A stretch of DNA of 14,435 nt, taken from contig CAYSAA010000038.1 in assembly GCA_964428905.1 (NCBI GenBank), positions 1-14,435 on the forward strand. The letters run 5' to 3'. The number at the start of each line of letters is the position of its first letter. The first letter of the stretch is position 1. Made by a program: the position numbers and the translations under genes. The notes below the pieces were generated by a model, which saw only the letters and a list, made by a program, of their open reading frames with translations, made no database searches and was not told where the DNA came from. The stretch is from CAYSAA01 sp964428905 (GTDB lineage: Bacteria > Atribacterota > Phoenicimicrobiia > Phoenicimicrobiales > Stramentimicrobiaceae). Below are positions 1 through 7,388 of the stretch, in pieces.

Positions 1-283
1 TAGAAAAACAATCAGCAATCCTTGCTTTCCAGCCTGGAATAGTTTTTTCTACAAAAAATTCTTCTTCTGTGGGAATACCAATCCTGATTTTCTTCTTGGT
101 TAATGGATCAGTAACTATAAACTCATGAAGATGATAATCAACCCAACCCATAACATCCTGGATAGCAACATGCAAATCCCAAAAGCTATAATTTTCCGGA
201 ACTTGAATAACGCGATATATTTTTGGTTCGATATATTTCAATGTAATCCTGAATTGAAATACCTGGTTATATCTCTTTTTCAT
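1..283 (-). CDS. pRiA4b ORF-3-like protein, N-terminal part (runs off the left edge)
   Basis: This open frame starts at an ATG (283-281) and runs without a stop to base 1, giving 94 residues of an incomplete protein. AGGAGG (299-294) lies 10 nt upstream and sets the start. The protein begins MKKRYNQVFQFRITLKYIEP and continues with YRVIQVPENYSFWDLHVAIQ, then MGWVDYHLHEF. This pattern (FRI.L....P.I.R.I.VP...F.DLH.AIQ..MGW...HLH.F) is the hallmark of the plasmid pRiA4b ORF-3-like family. The biochemical role of that family is not established; members are often found near transposons and plasmids. It lies downstream of the glycosidase genes on the same strand but about 470 bp away, with its own ribosome site, so it is probably a separate unit. 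The C-terminus is outside the window. Confidence 0.85.
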   Translation of the reverse strand, partial: MKKRYNQVFQFRITLKYIEPKIYRVIQVPENYSFWDLHVAIQDVMGWVDYHLHEFIVTDPLTKKKIRIGIPTEEEFFVEKTIPGWKARIADCFS

Positions 284-438
284 ACTCTTCTAACCTCCTA
301 TATTAAAAAAACATATCATGTACAAGTTCTTGCAATAATATATTATATTCCATATTTTAATTTAGCTCTCAATTCTTTTGACCATTCTGTTAACTATAAT
401 ATAAGGTGTGAACATATTTTCCAAGTTTTTATACCTGA

Positions 439-597
439 TTATTTAATATAAACCAGAAAAAATTGAAGACAGATGAGGTGGAGAAGAAGGTCATTGCCAG
501 GTAGGAATTGTTGAAATAGATTCAGAAGATCAAGAAACAATTTAAGGATAGAAAAATGGTTTGTGAAATAAAGAAAAACTTTTACTTCAAGACCTGA
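439..597 (+). pseudogene. Small degraded coding relic, family unknown
   Basis: On the plus strand one frame reads as lysine/glutamate-rich, coiled-coil-like protein interrupted by two TAG codons. The pieces are KLKTDEVEKKVIAR, then a stop, ELLK, then a stop, then IQKIKKQFKDRKM, ending near NFYFKT before TGA (595-597). The two stops sit where the amphipathic pattern would otherwise continue, which suggests the end of a decayed gene, perhaps a transposase tail. I do not recognise the family. The rest of the 473-base gap between the partial gene at the left edge and the GH4 gene (284-438 and 598-756) shows no convincing gene. The only other local pattern is a duplicated TGACGT hexamer at about 704-716. 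Confidence 0.3.
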
Positions 598-756
598 CCT
601 AAAAGAAGGCTTTCGACTATCCTGATTCATCAGTTTATTCTATAGTTAAATGTTATTTTCAATTATAGAGCCCTAGATTTTTGCGTATGCTGTTAAAGGA
701 CGGTATGACGTCTGACGTACATTATTTTAATTATCGAAATCGCTAAAATATTTAAC

Positions 757-2136
757 CTATTTTTCATTTTCATAATCTTTCTTCATTTCTTTATTAAAAG
801 GTAAGGCAAGTATCTCATCTATAACTGCTTCTGCCTGTTCAAAAGATTTAGTCCTGGGATCTCTTATCAGTATTTCTTGAAGTATCATTCTGTCACCAGA
901 AATAAATGCTTCCAATGCCCACTTCATCCTCAGCATCCGAGGGACAAGATAAATATTTATTATCCTCTCAGGTATTGGTGGAGTAATTTCTTCTGGGTGA
1001 AGGCCTTTCTTATCGACTATAGCTGGAACTTCTACCACAACATCTTCGGGAATATGTGGGATAATTGGTCCCTTGTTTGGAATATTTAATATCAATCTTT
1101 CTTGGTTATCATTCGTCAATGCATCGATAAATGGAACGTGTTGTTCTCCACTTTTGATTTCAGGTGGAAATTCTTGCAAAAGATCAACAGAATTATCTAA
1201 GGTAAGCTTAAAAAGCTTATCCGTTGATGCCTTCAAAGTATTTTCCTGATGCCAGGCCCAGCCCAATTCAGAATCTGCTCCTCCCCAGGGCTCTCCATAC
1301 CACTTTTTCTTTGTCTCCAGATTGTAATGGTATTTCCAACTCCCGTTCCTGACAGTATCGCCTATGGGCATCCTTCCATAAAATTTATACATATCAATTG
1401 CTGCCGGGCTCATCTGGTTATCAAAAGGGTCTTTGGGTTTCCATTTCCTCGCCTCTTCTTCTATCCATTGGTTCAGGAGTGGATATGCATCCTTGCCTTT
1501 ATTAAGAAAACGAGTAAGCCATATATTATGGTTAAATCCTGCAACCTGCCAGTTTATTTCTTTCATATCTAGTCCTAAGCTTTTTGCCACAGTGTTAACA
1601 CCATAATGTCCATGACAAAAGCCTGCAACCTTAATGTGAGAATTTCTGGATATTAGGGATGTGCCTTCAAAAACCGGATTGGCAGACTGAAGAAGCCAGG
1701 CATTAGGACATATTTCTTCCATATTATGGGCTACCTCTAAAAAATATTTAAGTTGATTGTAATTACTTAAGGTGTAATAGTCAGAAACCATATTGAATTC
1801 CTGGCTATCTATTCCCCTTTTATAGCCATGCTTTTCTCCTACTTTTCTACTGATATCCATTTGCTCATGACCACCTACAAGTGCAGTGTTGATTACAAAA
1901 TCCGTGTCTTCAATTGATCGTTTTAATTCTGTTGTTTTCTCGAACCTCAAATTAGTCCCCAATTGATTCGCATATCTTTTTGCTAAATCGTGAACTGAAT
2001 TTAGACGCTTTTCATCGATATCCATAAGCGAAACTGAGCTTCCGGATAGAGCTTTTGTTTTACAAAGGTCTCCTACTAATCTCAAAGAAAAGAAAGCACT
2101 TCCTGCGCCTATAATACTTATTTTTATAGCTGACAT
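757..2136 (-). CDS. GH4 family NAD/metal-dependent glycosidase, CHGH (uronidase-like) subgroup
   Basis: The gene encodes 459 residues, a normal length for glycoside hydrolase family 4. These enzymes oxidise C3 of the sugar with NAD and use a divalent metal (usually Mn2+) to eliminate the glycosidic bond. The N-terminus carries the dinucleotide fold IIGAGSAFFS (residues 8-17) and an acidic end of strand 2 (MDID, 38-41). The metal ligands are Cys174 in GFCHGHYG and His203 in AGFNHN. In GH4 the four residues starting at this Cys track substrate class. CHGH resembles the CHGX form described for Thermotoga alpha-glucuronidase, rather than CHEI (alpha-glucosidase), CHSV (alpha-galactosidase) or CDMP/CNVP (phospho-sugar enzymes). 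A uronic acid glycoside is therefore the best guess; alpha-galacturonidase is an alternative. The start ATG has GGAG about 9 nt upstream. It is the last intact enzyme gene of the locus, 225 bp after the mannosidase, and has no signal peptide, so it is cytoplasmic. Confidence 0.9.
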   Translation of the reverse strand: MSAIKISIIGAGSAFFSLRLVGDLCKTKALSGSSVSLMDIDEKRLNSVHDLAKRYANQLGTNLRFEKTTELKRSIEDTDFVINTALVGGHEQMDISRKVGEKHGYKRGIDSQEFNMVSDYYTLSNYNQLKYFLEVAHNMEEICPNAWLLQSANPVFEGTSLISRNSHIKVAGFCHGHYGVNTVAKSLGLDMKEINWQVAGFNHNIWLTRFLNKGKDAYPLLNQWIEEEARKWKPKDPFDNQMSPAAIDMYKFYGRMPIGDTVRNGSWKYHYNLETKKKWYGEPWGGADSELGWAWHQENTLKASTDKLFKLTLDNSVDLLQEFPPEIKSGEQHVPFIDALTNDNQERLILNIPNKGPIIPHIPEDVVVEVPAIVDKKGLHPEEITPPIPERIINIYLVPRMLRMKWALEAFISGDRMILQEILIRDPRTKSFEQAEAVIDEILALPFNKEMKKDYENEK

Positions 2137-2361
2137 TTGTATTTCTCCATATAATTCGTCATATAATTCATTGAAATACCTACATTTTTTTCTTGTTAAA
2201 ATACAGCAGGGGGTTTTTCCTCTTCACTGATATGACCGGCATAATTTCTTACCAGGCTTTTGCATGCTAAAAAAAACAAAGCATAGTAAAAATTTAACTC
2301 AATTGGCAATACAAATAAACAATAACCTGGTGAATAAAATGGGGAAGAAAATTATCTTAGC

Positions 2362-5007
2362 CTATTCAAATAACACTTCAAGAATAATCGTCTTTATCTC
2401 TTTTGGTTTAAGTGTTATTCTCACTCCGTCACCGTATAATAATTCCTTGTCATATCTTTCATCCAATCTACCGAGAAATATTTTACGGATATTAAATCCA
2501 AATTTAATTTTTTCAGTAATATTTTTCTCAGTAGGATTATAAACCCTGATTACCAATTTATCTTCACATTCATGCTTTTTAAAAGCGCTGATTACTAAAT
2601 TCTTCCCTTCTAATTCCATAAAACTATATCTATCTGGAAGATTTCCTTGTTGATTTTTTAATTGTTTCGTTAATACTTTTGTTTTATATTGTCTTGTCCT
2701 TTGGGGGATACGGGCATCATCCCAATTACCCTGATGAGGTATAAGAGCATAAAAAAAAGTGTGTTGGCCTAAACATTGTGCTTCTGGTGTTGGCAGAGAA
2801 GGACCTGCCCCTACTTTTCTATACTCCAAATCATCCCGTGATAGCCAACCTACGCTGCGAACCAAAGTTAACGTTATAGTATTATTTTCAGGTAATATCT
2901 CATATTCAGGCAGCCCCTGATTCAGCAAAGCAATGCCATACTCTCCATCATTAATATCAATAAATCCTGAATTGTGGGTAGTTTTATAAGATTTTTCTAC
3001 CCATCCTTCACTATCAGGAAACTTAATAAGCCGTTTTACCACATCAAAATGACCCTCAGCATAAACATTATTTGTTTTAATATTGGTAGGAAACTCAACC
3101 CGTAAACGATGGTCACAGGCTTTATTATCAAATTTGGTTTTAAATTCTATCCTCTGAATTTCACTATACAATTTTATTTCAGAATCAATATAACATTCTA
3201 CTTTCATATCTGATCGTGATTTCCTATCCGATTTTAGTCCCACTGGTAATATCATTTTCCCCGCTATATTTAAAGTTGCTTCGGCTGGACCCACATCTCT
3301 GGTGCTGATAGTATTTAAATGACTCACTACTATCTGGTCGTTCAAAGGAGGGGAATAAGTATATTCATCACCTGTATCTCCCCCATCTACCAATCTATGA
3401 CAGTTCTTAAAAATTTTATGATTTAGCTTGTCCATAATGGTTACTGTTCCCCTATCCTCTTCAACAATAATTTTATAATATTTATTTTCAATATACTCAT
3501 TGCCAACTCTTATATCTGTCTCATATTCTTGAGAAATTTCTAAATCATAAATTGCCTTAATAATAAAAGTTTTATAACCACCAGCAGGAATACCTTTGGC
3601 CGTAAAAGATATATCTGCATAATTTACTTCCGGAAATTTAGGGCCCTCAAAAGGATTAAAAATAGTTTTGTAATCTAAACCATACCCTTTTAATTGATAG
3701 GGAATCTCTTCCCCCTCAGTAGTTAAGACCTTTGCACTATTTAAGTTAATCCCTTTAGGGAACTTAACCTTTGCCTCTACATTTTCATCAAGGGGATAAG
3801 GCAAAGGATTGAAAGCTACCAGAGCCAGCTCATTCACCTTCAAATTATTAATCTTGATTTTCCCAACAAGATAATCTAAATTTTTATTAATTACTTCCTG
3901 GGCAATCTGTTTCGACCAATCAAAGCGAGTTATCATTTCTTTATGCACCTGATCAATACTGCAGCCACAGATGCTATCATGAGGGTGATTTTTTAATAAC
4001 CACTTCCAGCTTGCCCAAATTAGATTTTGAGGATAATCTTTTCCCAGCAACCAGGCCAGGGAAGCAGTTGGTTCAGCCCAATTTTCCAGTGTATTTTCAC
4101 ACTTTTCATTAGCCTGTTTAATATACATCCTGGACGAATAGACACTTTGCAAAACCGGAGCACCTCTAGTTGACCTGAATTCACCGGTAACTTTATTAAG
4201 ACCAGGCCTGGCTGTATCCTTGGCATAATCGATATACTCTTCCAAATTTCCTTGTTTTACCTCTATACCGTCGAAAAATTTATTTAACTCTTTTACCAAA
4301 CGAGGAACAGAAGGTTGGGCCTCTAAATGGTCACCGCCATTTAATAATAACAATGATTTTGAAGTTTCTCGAGACAATAAATCTTCAATTGCCTTTTTTA
4401 TGAACTTATAAGCAGGTATAACCTCCTCAGATAAACTACTGGCATTACCATAACCGACTATGGGTAAATGAACTGCAAAAAGTTCTGTTCCGTCAGGTCC
4501 TTGCCAGATAAACTCATTTCCCTGGCTCTGTTCATAATCTATACCACGCCAGAAAATGATATTATCAATTCCAAAACCTCTCAAAATTTGGGGCATCTGA
4601 GTTATATGGCCAAAAGGATCAGGTATATAACCAACCTTCATTACTCTACCAAATTCAGAGGCAATTTTATGACCTAAGAGCAAGTTTCTTACAATTGATT
4701 CCGGGCTTACTAAAAATTCATCAGGCAATACATACCACGGACCGATATGAATCCTGCCTTCTGCGACGAATTTCTTTAAAATTTCTCTTTTTTCGGGATA
4801 AACCTCTAAATAATCCTCCAGCACAATAGTCTGGCCATCTAGAGTAAAATCGCTGAATGTACTATCCTCTTTTAAAATATTGATTAAATTATTTATGAGA
4901 TCGATTAGTCTAATCCTAAATTGTTGAAATGTTTGATACCATTCTCTATCCCAATGAGTATGGGGCACAATAAATGCTTTATATGGTTTATTATTTATAT
5001 TAGTCAT
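2362..5007 (-). CDS. GH38 alpha-mannosidase
   Basis: This is an intact 881-residue cytoplasmic exo-alpha-mannosidase; the length is close to bacterial GH38 enzymes such as MngB (about 877). The N-terminal catalytic domain (about 10-270) has the zinc motif HTHWDREW (16-23, ligands H18 and D20). The nucleophile/metal region is YIPDPFGH (127-134, D130), and GGDHLEAQP lies at 224-232. The helical middle domain ends in NHPHDSICGCSIDQVH (340-355), supplying the fourth zinc ligand H343 with D344. The rest (about 380-881) is the beta-sandwich C-terminal region. AAGGAG for its start overlaps the stop codon of the upstream URO-D-like pseudogene (12 nt between genes), an arrangement typical of translational coupling. 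Substrate cannot be read from sequence: alpha-mannosides from N-glycans, mannans or mannosylglycerate are all possible. No PTS genes are nearby, so a 6-phospho substrate is less likely than for MngB. A broken copy of its C-terminus lies at 7058-7375. Confidence 0.95.
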   Translation of the reverse strand: MTNINNKPYKAFIVPHTHWDREWYQTFQQFRIRLIDLINNLINILKEDSTFSDFTLDGQTIVLEDYLEVYPEKREILKKFVAEGRIHIGPWYVLPDEFLVSPESIVRNLLLGHKIASEFGRVMKVGYIPDPFGHITQMPQILRGFGIDNIIFWRGIDYEQSQGNEFIWQGPDGTELFAVHLPIVGYGNASSLSEEVIPAYKFIKKAIEDLLSRETSKSLLLLNGGDHLEAQPSVPRLVKELNKFFDGIEVKQGNLEEYIDYAKDTARPGLNKVTGEFRSTRGAPVLQSVYSSRMYIKQANEKCENTLENWAEPTASLAWLLGKDYPQNLIWASWKWLLKNHPHDSICGCSIDQVHKEMITRFDWSKQIAQEVINKNLDYLVGKIKINNLKVNELALVAFNPLPYPLDENVEAKVKFPKGINLNSAKVLTTEGEEIPYQLKGYGLDYKTIFNPFEGPKFPEVNYADISFTAKGIPAGGYKTFIIKAIYDLEISQEYETDIRVGNEYIENKYYKIIVEEDRGTVTIMDKLNHKIFKNCHRLVDGGDTGDEYTYSPPLNDQIVVSHLNTISTRDVGPAEATLNIAGKMILPVGLKSDRKSRSDMKVECYIDSEIKLYSEIQRIEFKTKFDNKACDHRLRVEFPTNIKTNNVYAEGHFDVVKRLIKFPDSEGWVEKSYKTTHNSGFIDINDGEYGIALLNQGLPEYEILPENNTITLTLVRSVGWLSRDDLEYRKVGAGPSLPTPEAQCLGQHTFFYALIPHQGNWDDARIPQRTRQYKTKVLTKQLKNQQGNLPDRYSFMELEGKNLVISAFKKHECEDKLVIRVYNPTEKNITEKIKFGFNIRKIFLGRLDERYDKELLYGDGVRITLKPKEIKTIILEVLFE

Positions 5008-5019
5008 TTTAATTTCTCC

Positions 5020-5619
5020 TTAGTATCTTCCATGATCTCTGGCAGCATCAAAGATTCTTAAAACTTTCTCAGGAGATACTCCATTTTGGATATTGTGGAT
5101 TGCTGCAAAGACAAAACTACCACCTGGAGCAAATATATCAATTCTCTTCTTTATGTCATCTTCAATTTCTTCTAAAGTACAGAAAGGAAGTATCCTTTGG
5201 GTATCACATCCACCGCCCCAAAAGATTATGTTTTTGCCAAATTCCTTTTTCAAAAAATCTGGAGACATCCTCTTTGCATTTGTTTGTACTGGATTTAATA
5301 TTTTTATTCCTACATCAATAAAATCAGGAATCAGTTTGCTTACTGCTTCACAAGAATGTAGAAAGATATAAACATTACTCTTTTTCTTTATAAAGTTACA
5401 CAAGGCTCTCAAATGAGGTTTGAATAATTGTCTAAATATCTTGATAGATATTTGCAAGCCCCCTTGAGTACCATAATCATCTCCCAAAACAATCATATCA
5501 ATATACTTCCCAATTCTATTAAGGTAGCATTCAAGATCTTCGAGATATTTCTCTTCACGTCATTCAGGTTCCTCGTGTCTAATAGAAAGTAGAATTCTTT
5601 CTCTTGACGTTATAGTCAT
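5020..5619 (-). pseudogene. URO-D/MtaA-like gene, internally deleted and interrupted by TGA
   Basis: The frame opens at ATG 5619 with GAGGAA and GGAGG upstream and reads MTITSRERILLSIRHEEPE, a classic N-terminus of uroporphyrinogen decarboxylase/methylcobamide methyltransferase (URO-D) family proteins. It then hits TGA (5562-5560). The same frame continues open to TAA at 5020 as REEKYLEDLECYL, then IDMIVLGDDYGTQGG, LHSCEAV (the His-x-Cys metal site of the MtaA type), KILNPVQ, FWGGGCDTQ and HNIQNGVSPEKV. This is the C-terminal half of the same family. Family members run about 340-380 residues, so roughly 170-190 central residues are missing and the junction lies at or near the TGA. An internal ATG at 5496 could still express 158 C-terminal residues, half a TIM barrel. 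Continued translation of this part may matter only for coupling to the mannosidase, which starts 12 nt after its stop. Trp is TGG throughout the neighbouring genes, so the TGA is not a reassigned codon. Confidence 0.85.
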
Positions 5620-5643
5620 ATATTCCTCTATTCCTCCATTTTT

Positions 5644-5706
5644 TTAGATTAGAGTATGTGCTTTATTTTCTGTAAAAGTAGATAAGATAAACTCGAGATG
5701 GGCCAT
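5644..5706 (-). other. 20-codon open frame with strong translation signals
   Basis: ATG at 5706-5704 follows GGAGG (5717-5713) with an ideal 6-nt spacer. It encodes MAHLEFILSTFTENKAHTLI and then TAA. It lies between a promoter candidate (5734-5762) and the start of the second URO-D-like remnant (5619). I do not recognise the peptide. It may be the leftover 5' end of a deleted gene, a leader peptide, or chance. Confidence 0.3.
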
Positions 5707-5733
5707 CAAAAACCTCCATAAAAAAATAAAAAC

Positions 5734-5762
5734 ATTATAAGGTTTAATTTAAGATAACCCAA
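5734..5762 (-). promoter_or_regulatory. Candidate sigma-70 promoter inside the decayed segment
   Basis: On the minus strand TTGGGT (5762-5757) and a perfect TATAAT (5739-5734) are separated by 17 bp. It points toward the second URO-D-like remnant, the GH38 mannosidase and the GH4 gene. It sits in the 276-base gap between the two URO-D-like pseudogenes, which otherwise holds only the 20-codon frame. In AT-rich DNA such matches can arise by chance. Confidence 0.5.
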
Positions 5763-5895
5763 TTAAATAGTACATCAATACACACTATTTTTCAAGAGGC
5801 ACTGGAAAAGGATAAATGATTGACTTTCAAGGTATTTCTCGAAGTTTAGTCTTAAGTTATAATTAATATTTCTTTTCTTTATATCCATTCCACTT

Positions 5896-7052
5896 TCAAA
5901 ATTCAGCTTTGCCTAAGTTCATACAATATTGAGAAATATTCCGTACTCTTTCTGTATTTGCTGCAGGGGGCAACTCATCGGAAACACCCAGAATAATTTT
6001 GGGATAAAATATTTTCACTAAACTTCCAACAAACTCTAAAACTTTTTCCAAAGAATAGTTAGGAAGAAAGAAGATAGCAGGAATCCCATCAAGAAGGATT
6101 TTTTCTCCTATTGCCTCTTTTATCTCCTCAAGTGTTACATCTCCTTGAGGAAGTGGCGTTAGTGCTTCAAAACCATCAAATGGTAGGTTTCGAAGGTATT
6201 TAAGTAAAGGCCTAAAATTCCCATCGATATGTATATGAGTATAAATTCCTGCTTTCTTTAACTGACCTACTCTCTCTTCATAAAAAGGAATACAATATTT
6301 TTCAAAATACTGAGGAGGAACTATATTTACATCTATGTTTTCTCCAAAATTAATTATCTTTATTTTCCCGTAAGAAATTATATCTTCATAGAGACTATTG
6401 TAAGATCTATTAATTGCTTTCATTAATTGTTCAATTTTTTTTGGAAAATCGAATAACCCATATGTAAAATTTTCAAGTCCCATCCAATCGATGGAAAGTG
6501 CCTGATAGCCACTCCGCGGTAGAAAAAATTGTGGTTCACCTTTGTCTTTAAAAATTCTCCTTGCTTCCTTAAAATTTTCTTCTAAAAATTTCCAATTCAT
6601 ATTTTCAACTAAACATATTAATTTTCTATATCCTCAGAATTCTTAATAGGATATCTCGATATGCGCCAATCAAAATTATCAGGAGACCATTTTTCTTCCT
6701 TAATGATTTCTCCTTTAGGAGTATAAATAATTGTATTTTTTGTATCATTTTTTATCTCTTCTTTTATTTTTACTTTTCTAGAATATTCGGCTTTTACACC
6801 AGCCAAGCCGAGAATTTCTGGAAAATATCTTGGGGAAATTTGCAGATTTTCATAGACCTATATCATACTCATTTTTTTATACTTTTCTGGTAAACTACCC
6901 CTTAATTTATTCCATTTGTACCAATAATAAATTCGAGGCTGAAAAAGTACTGTAGTTATTTTTCCCCCTTCAAATATTCTTATATTTAATTCCTGTTTGT
7001 TTATTATATGTTTAATTTTAAAATTTTTCCAATTCTTGCTAATATTAATATT
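5896..7052 (-). pseudogene. URO-D/MtaA-like gene, near full length, with nonsense and frameshift lesions
   Basis: Three in-phase or near-phase pieces together make about 380 residues, the normal family length. Piece 1 (7052-6861) reads ...IRIFEGGKITTVLFQPR, then IYYWYKWNKLRGSLPEKYKK and MSMI, and ends at TAG (6860-6858). Piece 2 follows in the same frame as VYENLQISPRYFPEILGLAG..., then WSPDNFDWRISRYPIKN, to TAA (6620-6618). Piece 3 is in another frame: ICLVENMNWKFLEENFKEAR..., EALTPLPQGDVTLEEIKEAI, LDGIPAIFF, LGVSDELPPAANTERVRNI, ending at 5896. The protein joins smoothly across both lesions, so one substitution and one small indel near 6625 explain them. The region has the LPEKYK/SPRYFPE N-terminal pattern and the late G..DE.PP....ERV pattern of URO-D relatives found in sugar-utilisation loci. 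No ATG is visible upstream of piece 1; the frame is closed by TAA at 7055-7053, so the start is also lost or non-standard. A shortened product from ATG 6600 (234 residues) is possible but would lack the N-terminal part of the barrel. Confidence 0.85.
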
Positions 7053-7057
7053 TTAGA

Positions 7058-7375
7058 TTATAAATCAATTATTTTAACTTCTTCATTATATAGTAATCTC
7101 TCTCTATACTTTCATACCACATACCCAGATAGACTTTATGAATCTTAAACCCAAACTTTTTTCCGCTTGCCTCTCTATCAATAGAATTATAAACTCAAAC
7201 AAATAATTTGTCTTCATATTCATTTTTTTTAATGGCACTGATTACGGAATACTCGCCTTCTAATTCTATAAAACTATACTATTGGCTAAGTCTCTTGAAG
7301 TACAAGAACCTTCCTTTCTATATTCCTGATTTCCCTTGATAATCATCCTATACAACCGGGTAAAGTTAAAGTACT
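7058..7375 (-). pseudogene. Relic of a second GH38 alpha-mannosidase C-terminus
   Basis: The minus strand aligns to the C-terminal end of the intact mannosidase in this locus. The first block (7375-7310) reads STLTLPGCIG, TGA, LSREIRNIERK, against TITLTLVRSVGWLSRDDLEYRK in two adjoining parts; the TGA (7345-7343) replaces Trp. About 70 residues are then missing. The second block, from 7278, reads YSFIELEGEYSVISAIKKNE, then YEDKLFV, TGA (7197-7195), VYNSIDREASGKKFGFKIHK. Its counterpart in the intact gene reads YSFMELEGKNLVISAFKKHE, then CEDKLVIRVYNPTEKN. A late frame change restores NEEVKIIDL before TAA (7060-7058). Nucleotide similarity is obvious in the second block. It begins 14 bp after the phosphoesterase gene ends and stops just before the first URO-D-like pseudogene, so it fills the whole 336-base gap. 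It is non-functional. Confidence 0.85.
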
Positions 7376-7388
7376 CTCACATCATAAT

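Noticed and set aside
125..451. Plus-strand 108-codon frame at the left edge
   Set aside because: It overlaps the well-supported pRiA4b-like gene on the other strand and has no family-like pattern or ribosome site.
439..630. Minus-strand 63-codon frame
   Set aside because: It is the antisense of the plus-strand relic; Leu/Phe-rich composition is what lysine/glutamate codons give on the reverse strand.
700..720. TGACGT repeated around 704-716 as a regulator site or terminator of the locus
   Set aside because: Only two short hexamers, no proper stem and no T-run; too little to call.
2137..2361. Possible promoter (TTGCCA / TATGCT, 18-bp spacing) before the GH4 gene
   Set aside because: Both boxes are poor matches in AT-rich DNA. 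A separate promoter is plausible because the gap is 225 bp, but I cannot support this one.
5560..5562. In-frame TGA in the URO-D-like remnant as selenocysteine or a reassigned Trp codon
   Set aside because: The TGA falls at the junction of a large deletion, has no expected Sec/Trp position in the family, and intact neighbours use TGG for Trp and end in normal stops.
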